From an uncultured Caulobacteraceae bacterium (GTDB lineage: Bacteria > Pseudomonadota > Alphaproteobacteria > Caulobacterales > Caulobacteraceae), in contig CAIYVC010000169.1 of assembly GCA_903929535.1 (NCBI GenBank), positions 1 to 50,584 on the forward strand: a stretch of DNA of 50,584 nt, in the 5' to 3' direction. The translations under genes and the position numbers were made by a program. The notes below the pieces were generated by a model, which searched no databases, was not told the DNA's origin, and saw nothing but the letters and a program-made list of their open reading frames with translations. Positions 9,143 through 18,403 of the stretch are shown piece after piece; the stretch's first letter is position 1; each line of letters starts with the position of its first letter.

Positions 9143-10243
9143 TCAGCCATCCTCGGTATAGCAAAGCAAGGTGAGGCCCGACAGGAGGGCCAGTATGGGA
9201 GGAGCCCATGCCGCCGCATAGGTCGGAATGATGCTGGATCGGCCCAGGGCTCCACAAACTTCGTTGAAGAAGAAGAAGGCGAATCCGAGCGCCACCCCGG
9301 CTCCCGCCAGCCCGGCCAGGCCGCCCAGGCGCATCAGCCTCAGCGAGAAGGCGGCGGCCAGCACCGCCATCGCGGCGTAGAGCAGAGGGGTGGCGATCAG
9401 CTGTTGCAGGGCGATCTGATAGGAGGTCGAGGTCAGTCCGGCCTGCTCGGCCCGCCGGATCGCTCCGGGAAGGTCCCAGAAAGACACTTCTCCGGCCTGA
9501 CTGGTCCGCAGCAGTCCCGACGGGTCGCGCACCGTGGAAGGCAGGGTCAGGCTGTCGGAATGTTCCACGAAGCCGCCCGGCCGCGCGCTGTTGACGTCGC
9601 TCAGCACCAGGCCGCCCTGGCCCAGCCGCGCCTGTTTCGCCTCGACCCGCCGCTCGAACTGCGGAACCCCCTGGGCGTCCACATTGTAGAAGAAGACCGA
9701 AACCCCGTTCAGCACCACGCTGTCGCCCTCGGTGCGGGACTTGGCGTGGATCACCGTCTGGCGCTGTCCAGCCCCCTGGCGCAGCCAGACGTCCTTGGCG
9801 GCCCCGGCCAGATAGTTGTTCATGAACCGGGCGCGGCTCTTCTCGTATTGCGCGTTAAGCGCCGAAGCGGCGGGGTTCAGCACGGTGGCGGCCAGCACGC
9901 CGATCACGAAGGCGGCCACGGCGGCGGGGAAGATGAAGCGCCAGGCCGAGATGCCGGCTGCCCGCATGGCGATCAGCTCGCTGCGCCGGTTCAGACCGAC
10001 GAAGGCGGCCAGGGTGCCGAACAGGAATACGAAGGGCAGCAGGATCAGCAGCACCGACGGCGACTTCATCAGGGTCAGGCCCAGCACCTGGCCGGGCGTG
10101 ATGTCCACCCGCGCCCCGACGTCCCGCGACACCGAGACGAAATCCACCAGCAGCTCGACCGCCGCGATCACCAGGAAGGCGACCAGGATCGCCATCAGCA
10201 TCCGCCACAGCACATAGAGCTGAATACGTGACAAGCCGGGCAT
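9143..10243 (-). CDS. lptG: LPS export ABC transporter permease LptG
   Basis: A YjgP/YjgQ-family permease (366 residues) of the LptB2FG transporter, which extracts LPS from the inner membrane and passes it to LptC/LptA. Two or three N-terminal membrane segments (LYVLWRMLMAILVAFLV) are followed by the coupling-helix region RRSELIAMRAAGIS typical of LptF/G. A periplasmic beta-jellyroll (about 130-260) and three C-terminal membrane segments complete the fold. Its ATG overlaps the lptF stop by one base (TGATG). lptF and lptG stand next to each other, but lptD follows directly here, whereas it is in a separate locus in E. coli. Confidence 0.93.
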   Translation of the reverse strand: MPGLSRIQLYVLWRMLMAILVAFLVIAAVELLVDFVSVSRDVGARVDITPGQVLGLTLMKSPSVLLILLPFVFLFGTLAAFVGLNRRSELIAMRAAGISAWRFIFPAAVAAFVIGVLAATVLNPAASALNAQYEKSRARFMNNYLAGAAKDVWLRQGAGQRQTVIHAKSRTEGDSVVLNGVSVFFYNVDAQGVPQFERRVEAKQARLGQGGLVLSDVNSARPGGFVEHSDSLTLPSTVRDPSGLLRTSQAGEVSFWDLPGAIRRAEQAGLTSTSYQIALQQLIATPLLYAAMAVLAAAFSLRLMRLGGLAGLAGAGVALGFAFFFFNEVCGALGRSSIIPTYAAAWAPPILALLSGLTLLCYTEDG

Positions 10244-11379
10244 CAGGCGGGCCGCGCCATCGGCGCCAGCGGCGCGCGGATCATGCTGATGCGTCGTCCG
10301 GCCTTCTGGCGGAACACCCGCGACATGGCCCAGGCGATCGCCGCCAGCGGCACGGCGTACTGCAGCAGATTGAACCACACGTTGTCGTCGCACAGCGCCT
10401 GCACGCCCACGCCCAGGATGCGCACGAAGGCGGCCAGGCCGGCGGCGGTGGTGATGCGCTTGCCGTAGCCCATCCGGCTGAACCCGCCGCCCAGCACCGC
10501 GGCCAGGGCCAGGGACACCAGAGCGATGTTGTAGAGCGGGCCCGACAGCCGCGTGTGACCCTCGGCGTAGAGCTTCAGCCGGTTCTGCTTTTCCCAGATC
10601 TGGGTCAGGTCCGGCTTGAATAGCTCATGCAGATAGCGGTCCGAGCCCTTGAAATGCACCCCGTCGCTCTGCGGCACGAAGGGCGACAGGTCGAAGATGT
10701 TCTCGTCGAAGGCCAGGTAGTCCAGCACTCCGGTCTTGGACAGCTGCTGCTGGGAGCCGTGGCGCATGATCAGCACCGGCATCCCCTCGCGCTGGGCGAT
10801 CTGCCCTTCCTTGGCGGTGAAGGTGACCGACTCGCCGGTCGGCTTCTCCTGGTCGACGAACAGGTTCTTCAGATTGCCGTGCGGCAGCACCTGGCGCGCA
10901 TAGACCGTCAGGCCGGGGGAAGGCGTGGTGAACTGGCCCTCCTGCACCAGGGTCGAGGCCAGGTCGGTGCGCACCTTGTACAGCTCCACCCGCATCTGCC
11001 GCGCGCAGTAGGGCTGGATCCACAGGTTGATGATCAGCGAGACCAGGGCGGCGAACACCGACAGCCGGATCACCGGCGAGATCACCCGCCAACGGCTCAT
11101 GCCCGCCGCGAAGCAGACCACCAGCTCCTGCTCGGTCTGCAGGCGGTTCAGCGCCACCAGCGAGGCCACGAAGATGGCGATCGGCAGGATCATCGACACC
11201 AGCGACGGCAGACCCAGCAGCGTGATCTTGATGAAAACCGCCGCGCTCTGGCCTTGATTCACGATCAGGTCGAGCGCCTGCAGGCTCTGACTCAGCAGCG
11301 CCACCCCGGACAGGGACAGCGTGGCCAGGATGGTGGGGCCCAGCAGTTGGCGGAACAGGTACCTGTCGATCAGCTTCAT
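10243..11379 (-). CDS. lptF: LPS export ABC transporter permease LptF
   Basis: The partner permease of LptG (378 residues). It starts MKLIDRYLFRQLLGPTIL, the characteristic LptF opening, and carries RLQTEQELVVCFAAGMS at the coupling helix, a periplasmic jellyroll (about 130-265) and a C-terminal membrane bundle. The ATG at 11379 is chosen because the upstream extension has no family resemblance. It is the first gene of the six-gene leftward run and is divergent from pepA across a 147-base gap that must hold both promoters. The lptF-lptG / pepA-holC arrangement matches the E. coli neighbourhood. Confidence 0.93.
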   Translation of the reverse strand: MKLIDRYLFRQLLGPTILATLSLSGVALLSQSLQALDLIVNQGQSAAVFIKITLLGLPSLVSMILPIAIFVASLVALNRLQTEQELVVCFAAGMSRWRVISPVIRLSVFAALVSLIINLWIQPYCARQMRVELYKVRTDLASTLVQEGQFTTPSPGLTVYARQVLPHGNLKNLFVDQEKPTGESVTFTAKEGQIAQREGMPVLIMRHGSQQQLSKTGVLDYLAFDENIFDLSPFVPQSDGVHFKGSDRYLHELFKPDLTQIWEKQNRLKLYAEGHTRLSGPLYNIALVSLALAAVLGGGFSRMGYGKRITTAAGLAAFVRILGVGVQALCDDNVWFNLLQYAVPLAAIAWAMSRVFRQKAGRRISMIRAPLAPMARPA

Positions 11380-11526
11380 GGGAGCCGTAAGTCGGCGTTG
11401 CAGGCCCCAGCCGGGCGCGCCATCTTCTACACGCGCCCAGCAAGCCGCAACAATAGCTGGAGCCCACATTCATGGCGCCGTGTCGCGGGCGCCGCTTAAT
11501 CGCGACGAGCTTGGAAAGTGATCAGC

Positions 11527-13011
11527 ATGCAGATTCAATTCGCCAAACCCTCCGCCGTCTCGGGCGCGCCCCTGTCGGCCATCGCCGTCCTGGTCTTCGA
11601 GGGCCCGGTTCTGTCGTCCGCCGCCGAGGCGCTGGACCAGGAAACCGGTGGGGCCCTGTCGCGGGCGCTGGCCGGCCGCTTCCGCGGGGCCAAGGGCCAG
11701 TCGGTGGAGCTGGTCGCCCCGGCCAACCTGCACGCGTCCCAACTTCTGCTGATCGGCGCGGGCTCCAAGGACAGCTTCGCGGCCACCGGCGCCGAGACCG
11801 CCGGGGCGGAGGCCTACAAGGCGCTGAAGACCTCCGGCGCCACCACCCTTGAGCTGCGCTTCTCGGACCTGACGCCCGAGCTTCTGGCTCACGCCGCTTT
11901 CGGCGCGCGCCTGGCCGCCTACCGCTTCGACAAATACCTGACCAAGGAAAAGCCCGAGAAGAAGCCCTCGATCCAGACCACGGTCCTGGCCACCAACGAT
12001 CCCGACGCCGCCATCGCCGCCTTCGGGCCCCTGTCGGCCCTGGCTGAGGGCGTCGCCTTCACCCGCGACCTGGTCTCAGAGCCCGCCAACATCCTCTATC
12101 CGGTGGAATTCGCTCAGCGCGTGAAGGCGCTGGAGCGGCTCGGCCTGGAGGTCGAGATTCTCGACGAGCCGGCCATGGCCAAGCTCGGCATGGGCAGCCT
12201 GCTGGGCGTCGGCCAGGGCAGCGTGCGCGACAGCCAGCTGGTGGTGATCCAGTGGAAGGGCTCCGCCGATCCCAAGGCCGCCCCGATCGCCTTCGTCGGC
12301 AAGGGCGTCTGCTTCGACACCGGCGGCATCTCCATCAAGGGCGCCGAGGGCATGGAGGACATGAAGTGGGACATGGGCGGGGCGGGCGCCGTCGCCGGCG
12401 CCATGTACGCCCTGGCCGCGCGCAAGGCCAAGGTCAACGCGGTCGGCATCCTGGGACTGGTGGAGAACATGCCGGACGGGAACGCCCAGCGTCCCGGCGA
12501 CATCGTCACCTCCATGTCCGGCCAGACCATCGAGGTCATCAACACAGACGCCGAAGGCCGTCTCGTGCTGGCCGACGCCCTCTGGTACTGCCAGGAGCGC
12601 TTCAAGCCCAAGTTCATGGTCGATCTGGCCACCCTGACCGGCGCCATCATCATCGCGCTGGGCCATGACTACGCGGGCCTGTTCAGCAACAACGACGAAC
12701 TGTCGGGAGCCCTGACCAAGGCGGGTGAGTCTGAAGGCGAGAACCTGTGGCGGATGCCGCTGCCCGCCGCCTACGAAAAGCAGCTCGACAGCCTGGGCGC
12801 GGACATGAAGAACATCGGCGGGCGCCCGGCCGGCTCGATCACCGCGGCCCTGTTCATCCAGCGCTTCGTCAACGGCCTGCCCTGGGCGCACCTGGACATC
12901 GCCTCGACCGCCTGGAAGAAGCCGTCCACGAACCCGACCATCCCCGACGGCGCCTCCGGTTTCGGCGTGCGTCTGCTCAATCGGCTGGTGGCCGACGGCT
13001 ACGAAGACTGA
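11527..13011 (+). CDS. pepA: Leucyl aminopeptidase (M17 family)
   Basis: A cytosolic two-metal aminopeptidase of 494 residues that removes N-terminal residues from peptides. The catalytic C-terminal domain shows [15 protein letters not shown] with the metal-binding lysine and aspartate, [11 protein letters not shown], and the family signature [12 protein letters not shown]. The N-terminal macro-like domain is more divergent, as usual. GGAAAG at 11512-11517 sits nine bases before the ATG at 11527, so that ATG is preferred over an in-frame GTG at 11518 that would touch the ribosome binding site. It is divergent from lptF, and holC follows on the same strand after an inserted broken gene. Confidence 0.95.
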   Translation: MQIQFAKPSAVSGAPLSAIAVLVFEGPVLSSAAEALDQETGGALSRALAGRFRGAKGQSVELVAPANLHASQLLLIGAGSKDSFAATGAETAGAEAYKALKTSGATTLELRFSDLTPELLAHAAFGARLAAYRFDKYLTKEKPEKKPSIQTTVLATNDPDAAIAAFGPLSALAEGVAFTRDLVSEPANILYPVEFAQRVKALERLGLEVEILDEPAMAKLGMGSLLGVGQGSVRDSQLVVIQWKGSADPKAAPIAFVGKGVCFDTGGISIKGAEGMEDMKWDMGGAGAVAGAMYALAARKAKVNAVGILGLVENMPDGNAQRPGDIVTSMSGQTIEVINTDAEGRLVLADALWYCQERFKPKFMVDLATLTGAIIIALGHDYAGLFSNNDELSGALTKAGESEGENLWRMPLPAAYEKQLDSLGADMKNIGGRPAGSITAALFIQRFVNGLPWAHLDIASTAWKKPSTNPTIPDGASGFGVRLLNRLVADGYED

Positions 13012-13027
13012 TTATCGGGAAAAAGCT

Positions 13028-13066
13028 CCCCGCCCTCATCGCGCGCCAGGCGTCGAGGGGGCGGGG
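13028..13066. terminator. GC-rich stem between converging pepA and DUF1236-like gene
   Basis: CCCCGCCC at 13028-13035 pairs with GGGCGGGG at 13059-13066, with further CTC/GAG pairing inside. It lies just after the pepA stop and before the end of the convergent DUF1236-like gene. There is no T-run on either side, so it could be a weak or factor-dependent terminator or simply a GC-rich hairpin. Confidence 0.35.
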
Positions 13067-13095
13067 GTTGGCTCTTGGTATGGTCTTAGCTGACC

Positions 13096-13398
13096 TTAGT
13101 AGACGGCGACGACGTGGCCGGTCTTCTTGTCCACGATGACCTTTTGGCCATTGAGGTTGGTCCAGCGGTAGGCCGGGGCGGCGGGGATCTGCATCCAGAT
13201 CTGGTCGCCGTCGATCGGGTGGCCGACTTCAACCTTGCCGCTTTAGGGCAGGATATCGGACGGGTGGGTGTTGACGTAGGTCTTCACGGCTTCCGGCACG
13301 TCGGCGGCAGCGGCCATAGCGGGCTTGTCAGCGGCGTGGGCGAGGACGGGGGAGGCGGCCAAGGCCAGAAGGGCGAGGGCCAGGATATGCTTTTTCAT
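13096..13398 (-). pseudogene. Exported DUF1236-like protein, interrupted by an in-frame TAA
   Basis: An ATG at 13398 opens a frame with a perfect signal peptide (KKHILALALLALAASPVLAHA). It runs through VPEAVKTYVNTHPSDILP and meets TAA at codon 52 (13245-13243). The same frame continues without any further stop for 48 codons (SGKVEVGHPIDGDQIW, then YRWTNLNGQKVIVDKK and TGHVVAVY) to a second TAA at 13098-13096. The joined 100-codon product has the layout of small exported DUF1236 proteins: signal, helical 'YV..HP' segment, then a beta part ending in VIVDKKTGHVV. A CAA or GAA changed to TAA would explain it. AGGA about eight bases upstream is a plausible ribosome binding site. It is either a recent pseudogene or a sequencing error; readthrough of TAA is unlikely. 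Confidence 0.75.
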
Positions 13399-13739
13399 AA
13401 TGCGGTCCTAAAAAAGAAAGCAACCACGTTGCAGTGCAGCAAGTATTGATGCACCGCAACAACTCAATGACGGCTTGTGCCGGGATCGCCGTTCTGCCGA
13501 GATTCGCATCTGGCATAAGGCGTTTCTGTCGTCTTACGCGGCAGACGTGACTTCACTATGGTGAAGATGTTGCCGCTCTTTCGCCGCGCCGCAACAAAGC
13601 TGCAACCCGGCGGTTTGACGGGCGGCTTTACGGCGGCGGACATGAGTCAATACGGCCCGGCGGGGGTTGATCCCTCATGCTCCGGCCGCTTCCCTTCGAC
13701 GTCTCAACCGCAGATACTGAGTTCAAAGGGGAGCGCCGC
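13399..13739. other. 341-base intergenic region before holC
   Basis: No credible gene is seen here. The left end is the leader of the DUF1236-like gene, with short hairpins and a run of A on the + strand (T on the transcribed strand). The middle is ordinary AT-moderate sequence without repeats of known families. A TTGACG at about 13616 could be a -35 box for holC, but no convincing -10 follows at 16-18 bases. The right end holds AAAGGGGAG, the ribosome binding site of holC. Confidence 0.5.
13411..13442 (-). promoter_or_regulatory. Possible attenuator-like leader of the DUF1236-like gene
   Basis: Read on the minus strand, TTGC-N6-GCAA (13442-13429) overlaps a second hairpin GCAAC-GTG-GTTGC (13432-13420), which is followed at once by the T-rich TTTCTTTTTT and then the AGGA of the gene. 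The two hairpins share GCAA and would exclude each other, a terminator/antiterminator layout. The stems are only 4 and 5 bp, so this is a weak inference. Confidence 0.25.
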
Positions 13740-14201
13740 TTGACCGACAGCGCCTGCGAAGTGTGGTTCTACCATCTGGAGCGGACGGGGCTGGATCAGG
13801 CTCTGCCCGAACTGCTGGACAAGACCCTGGCGCGTGGCTGGAAAGCCATCGTCCGCTCCGGCTCCTCGGATCGGCTGGAGCATCTGGACGGCTGGCTGTG
13901 GAGCTATCGCGAGGACAGCTTCCTGCCCCATGGCCTGGACTCCGAGCCCCAGGCCGCCCGCCAGCCGGTGCTGCTGACCACCGCCAACGACAATCCCAAC
14001 GGCGCGCAGGCTCTATTCCTGATCGACGGCGCCGAGCCGGGCGATCTGGCCGGCTATTCGCGCTGCCTGGTCCTGTTCGACGGCAAGGACGAGGGGCAGC
14101 TGGGCCTGGCCCGCAAGCAGTGGTCGGCGCTCAAGGGCGGCGGCGCGGCCCTGTCCTACTGGAAGCAGAGCCCTGAGGGCCGCTGGGAGAAGCAGGCCTA
14201 G
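13740..14201 (+). CDS. holC: DNA polymerase III chi subunit
   Basis: HolC (153 residues) links the clamp loader to single-strand binding protein during replication. The sequence has the family opening CEVWFYHLERTGLDQALPELL, then LARGWKAIVRSGSSDRLEHLDGWLW and SFLPHGLDSEPQAARQPVLL. The start is TTG at 13740: AAAGGGGAG ends about six bases upstream, and the resulting N-terminus (MTDSACEVWFYHLE) matches the family, while the longer frame adds 21 unrelated residues. pepA-holC is a neighbourhood shared with E. coli. It converges on the ABC-F gene with one base between the two stop codons. Confidence 0.93.
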   Translation: MTDSACEVWFYHLERTGLDQALPELLDKTLARGWKAIVRSGSSDRLEHLDGWLWSYREDSFLPHGLDSEPQAARQPVLLTTANDNPNGAQALFLIDGAEPGDLAGYSRCLVLFDGKDEGQLGLARKQWSALKGGGAALSYWKQSPEGRWEKQA

Positions 14202-14202
14202 C

Positions 14203-16080
14203 CTAGGCCGCCCCCGCTTTCGCCGTCTCGTACTTCTCGGCCATCTCCAGCCATTCGACTTCCGCCTTGGCCAGATTGTCCTGCGCCCGCGTGCGGTCTC
14301 GGCCCAGCTGCGCCATGTCGTTGGGGCGTTTGAACAGCTTGGGGTCGGACAAAGCGACGTCGATCTCAGCCAAGGTCTTGTTGAGGCGGGTCACCTTGGC
14401 CTCCACCGCGTCCAGCTCCTTCTTCAGCGGCGCAAGCTGAGCGCGAGCCGCGGCGGCGGCCTTCTTGTCGTTGCGGGCGGGCGGGGCGGCCTCGGCCTTC
14501 TCGCTGCGCGCCTGACGGCGGGCGCGGTCCAGCACGAGCTTGGAATAGTCGTCCAGGTCTCCGTCGAACGGGTTGATGCCGCCGTCCGCCGCCAGCCACA
14601 GCCGGTCGGCCACCAGCTCCATCAGCGAGCGGTCGTGGGTGATCAGCACCACGGCGCCCTCGTAGTCGTTCAGCGCGTCCAGCAGCGCCCGGCGGCTGTC
14701 GATGTCCAGGTGGTTGGTCGGTTCGTCCAGGATCAGCAGGTGAGGGGCCTGGGCGGCCACCAGGTTCAGCAGCAGACGCGCCCGCTCGCCGCCGGACAGG
14801 TCCTTGTGCTGGGTCTCGGCCTTGGTGGCGCTGAGCCCGTACTGCGCCAGGCGCGCGCGCCGGCTGGCCTCGCTGGCTTCGGGCAGCATCTGGCGCATCA
14901 GGTCCAGCGGCGTGTCCATCGGCTCCAGCGCCTCGATCTGGTGCTGGTGGAACCAGCCGACCTTCAGCTTGCTGTCGCGGTGCATGGCCCCGCTCATCTT
15001 GGGCAGGGCGCCGGCGATCAGCTTGGCGAACGTCGACTTGCCCGCCCCGTTGACCCCCAGCAGGCCGATCCGGTCGTCGATATCCAGCCGCAGGGTCAGG
15101 TTCTTGAGGATGGTCTTGCCGTCATAGCCCGCGTTGACGCCTTCCAGCCGGATCAGGGGCGGCGGCATGGGCCGTTCGGGCGAGGGAATGGTGAAGCCCT
15201 GCACGCTTTCCGCGCCGATGGCGGCGATCGGCGGCAGCTTGGCCAGCCGCTTCATGCGTGACTGCGCCTGGGCGGCCTTGGAAGCCTTGGCCTTGAAGCG
15301 GTCGACGAAGGCCTGCAGGTGGGCGCGCTCGGCGTCCTGCTTGACCCTTGCCGCCGCGTTCAACCGTAGCTTCTCGGCCCGCATCCGCTCGAAATCGTCG
15401 TAGCCGCCGGTGTAGTAGTCGAGCTTGCCGCCCGCCACGTGCAGGATCGAATCCACCGAATTGTTCAGCAGTTCGCGGTCGTGGCTGATGACGATGGCGG
15501 TGTTGGGATAGCGCTTCAGCCGCGCCTCCAGCCACAGCGAGCCTTCCAGGTCCAGATAGTTGGTCGGTTCGTCCAGCAGCAGCAGGTCGGGCTCGGCGAA
15601 CAGGGCCGAGGCCATCGCCACCCGCATCCGCCAGCCGCCGGAGAATTCCGCCATCGGCCGGTCCAGGTCCGCCTGAGAGAAGCCCAGGCCGCTCAGGATT
15701 TCCGCCGCGCGCGAGGGCGCCCGGTCGGCGCCGATCTCGATCAGCCGGCCATGGATTTCGCCGATCCGCTCAGGCGGGGCGGTTTCCAGCTCGGTCAGCA
15801 GGGCGTGCCGCTCCCAGTCCGCCTGCAGCACCGTCGCCAGCAGGCTCACCGGCGAGGCGGCGGCCTCCTGGTCCACGGTGCCGATGCGATAGCCCTTGGG
15901 GAAGGTCACCTCGCCGGTGGTGGTGTGCATCTCCCCCATGATCACCTTGAACAGGGTCGACTTGCCGATCCCGTTACGGCCGACGAGCCCGACCTTGGAT
16001 CCGGTCGGGATGGTCGCGCTCGCGTCTTCGAAGAAGCGGCGGCCCCAAGCGTCGAGGGTGATTTCCTTGATCAGCAGCAT
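14203..16080 (-). CDS. ABC-F family ATP-binding protein (YheS-like)
   Basis: A soluble 625-residue protein with two ABC ATPase domains and no membrane segments. Both Walker A motifs (GLVGRNGIGKST near residue 33 and GLLGVNGAGKST near 340), ABC signatures (EFSGGWRMR and LSGGERARL) and Walker B motifs (LLLLDEPTNYLD and LLILDEPTNHLD) are intact. The interdomain linker is long and charged (ARVKQDAERAHLQAFVDRFK), and the C-terminus carries a basic coiled coil (about 555-615). NPFDGDLDDYSKL resembles E. coli YheS. ABC-F proteins act at the ribosomal E site in translation; the precise role of YheS-like members is not settled. Uup is an alternative name but fits less well. Confidence 0.88.
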   Translation of the reverse strand: MLLIKEITLDAWGRRFFEDASATIPTGSKVGLVGRNGIGKSTLFKVIMGEMHTTTGEVTFPKGYRIGTVDQEAAASPVSLLATVLQADWERHALLTELETAPPERIGEIHGRLIEIGADRAPSRAAEILSGLGFSQADLDRPMAEFSGGWRMRVAMASALFAEPDLLLLDEPTNYLDLEGSLWLEARLKRYPNTAIVISHDRELLNNSVDSILHVAGGKLDYYTGGYDDFERMRAEKLRLNAAARVKQDAERAHLQAFVDRFKAKASKAAQAQSRMKRLAKLPPIAAIGAESVQGFTIPSPERPMPPPLIRLEGVNAGYDGKTILKNLTLRLDIDDRIGLLGVNGAGKSTFAKLIAGALPKMSGAMHRDSKLKVGWFHQHQIEALEPMDTPLDLMRQMLPEASEASRRARLAQYGLSATKAETQHKDLSGGERARLLLNLVAAQAPHLLILDEPTNHLDIDSRRALLDALNDYEGAVVLITHDRSLMELVADRLWLAADGGINPFDGDLDDYSKLVLDRARRQARSEKAEAAPPARNDKKAAAAARAQLAPLKKELDAVEAKVTRLNKTLAEIDVALSDPKLFKRPNDMAQLGRDRTRAQDNLAKAEVEWLEMAEKYETAKAGAA

Positions 16081-16154
16081 GGCGCGAGCCTGTCGCCCGA
16101 AATGGGGTGTGTGGGCAAGACGTCACGGCGTCCCATGAACCTTTTGGCGCCGCC

Positions 16155-16183
16155 TTGGCGTGGCGGCGTCAGGCGTCTATAAG
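16155..16183 (+). promoter_or_regulatory. Predicted sigma-70 type promoter of ndk
   Basis: TTGGCG (16155-16160) and TATAAG (16178-16183) are separated by exactly 17 bases and lie about 40 bases before the ndk ATG. They agree with the alphaproteobacterial housekeeping consensus TTGACG-N17-TATAAT-like. Confidence 0.6.
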
Positions 16184-16222
16184 CGCCGCCTCCCAATCAA
16201 GTTTCCAAGAAGCAGACCTCTC

Positions 16223-16642
16223 ATGGCCGAACAGACCTTCTCCATCATCAAGCCCGACGCGACCCGCCGTAACCTGACCGGCAAGGTCAACGCCGTCATC
16301 GAAGGCGCCGGCCTGCGCATCGTCGCCCAGCGCCGCATCCAGATGACCCGCGCCCAGGCGGAAAAGTTCTACGAAATCCACAAAGAGCGCCCCTTCTTCG
16401 GTGAGCTGGTCGATTTCATGATCTCCGCCCCGGTGGTGGTCCAGGTCCTGGAAGGCGACAACGCCGTGGCCCGCTATCGCGAAGCGATGGGCGCCACCAA
16501 CCCCGCCCAGGCCGCCGAAGGCACCATCCGCAAGCTCTATGCGGAATCGGTCGGCGAGAACTCGGTCCACGGCTCCGACAGCGCCGACAACGCGGCCCTG
16601 GAAATCGTCCAGTTCTTCAAGCCGGAAGAGATTGTCGGCTAA
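16223..16642 (+). CDS. ndk: Nucleoside diphosphate kinase
   Basis: Ndk (139 residues) transfers phosphate from ATP to other nucleoside diphosphates through a phosphohistidine. The sequence opens [17 protein letters not shown] and includes the active-site signature NSVHGSDS with the phosphorylated histidine at about residue 116. Length and all core motifs are standard. The ATG at 16223 is chosen because the family starts at this position. It has its own promoter (16155-16183) and a strong terminator (16671-16701), so it appears to be a monocistronic unit. Confidence 0.97.
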   Translation: MAEQTFSIIKPDATRRNLTGKVNAVIEGAGLRIVAQRRIQMTRAQAEKFYEIHKERPFFGELVDFMISAPVVVQVLEGDNAVARYREAMGATNPAQAAEGTIRKLYAESVGENSVHGSDSADNAALEIVQFFKPEEIVG

Positions 16643-16670
16643 ACGCCGCGACCTTCGGGTTCTAAATCAA

Positions 16671-16701
16671 GCCTCTCCTCCTCACGGGGGAGAGGCTTTT
16701 T
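16671..16701 (+). terminator. Rho-independent terminator of ndk
   Basis: GCCTCTCCTCC (16671-16681), loop TCAC, then GGGGGAGAGGC (16686-16696) form an 11-bp stem with one G-T pair. TTTTTATT follows. The T-run includes the purN stop codon, so the two converging units share this site. Confidence 0.9.
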
Positions 16702-17298
16702 ATTGCCTGAACCGCGCGCAGAACTCGGCCAGCGCAGCCGGATAGAGCCGATGCTCCGCTTCCAGCACCCTCGCGGCCAGCCTGTCGGCGTCGTCTCCCT
16801 TCAGCACGGGCACGCGGGCCTGGCCCAGCACCGGGCCTTCGTCGACCCCCAGCGTCACCTCGTGCACCGTGCAGCCGGCTTCGGTTTCTCCGGCCTCCAG
16901 CGCGCGGGCATGGGTGTTCAAGCCCGGATAGGCGGGCAGCAGGCTCGGGTGGATGTTGATCATTCGTCCGGCCCAGGCCTGGACGAACCAAGGGCTCAGC
17001 ACCCGCATGAAGCCGGCCAGGGCCAGCGCCTCCACGCCCCGGTCGCGCAGCACCGCGTCCATCGCCCGCTCATGGCCCTCCCGGTCCTTGCCGAACAGGG
17101 CATGGTCGATGGCCATGGCGAAGACGCCGGCGTCCGACGCCACCTGCAGACCCGCCGCGCCGGGCCGGTTGGAGATCACGGCTGAAATCTCGGCGGGATA
17201 GCCGCCCGCCTGCGCCGCTTCGATCAGCGCCAGCATGTTGGAGCCACGGCCGGAGATCAGCACGCCTACTTTGACCTTGGCCTTGACCCTTGCCTCGG

Positions 17299-17302
<4 letters not shown>
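16700..17302 (-). CDS. purN: Phosphoribosylglycinamide formyltransferase
   Basis: PurN (200 residues) transfers a formyl group from 10-formyl-THF to GAR, the third step of purine synthesis. Visible motifs are [17 protein letters not shown], the active-site region [17 protein letters not shown] with its catalytic histidine, and [17 protein letters not shown] with a catalytic aspartate. It overlaps the end of purM by four bases (ATGA), so purM-purN form one operon. Its TAA lies in the T-run of the ndk terminator. Confidence 0.96.
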
Positions 17303-18324
<1,022 letters not shown>

Positions 18325-18366
18325 GAGAACTCCGTCACTTCCAGCGCCGTTCGGGCCGATAAGGTC

Positions 18367-18397
18367 TTGCAAACCCGGCGCGATGACGGGCTATAGC
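18367..18397 (+). promoter_or_regulatory. Predicted promoter of rnd, giving a leaderless mRNA
   Basis: TTGCAA (18367-18372) is followed after 18-19 bases by CTATAGC (18391-18397). Transcription starting about seven bases after the -10 box would begin at or next to the A of the rnd ATG (18404). No ribosome binding site precedes that ATG, which fits a leaderless message, a common arrangement in Caulobacter. Confidence 0.45.
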
Positions 18398-18403
18398 TAG
18401 CCG

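Noticed and set aside
13243-13245. Programmed readthrough or selenocysteine insertion in the DUF1236-like gene
   Set aside because: The codon is TAA, not TGA, no selenocysteine element is seen, and the family is not known to need either.
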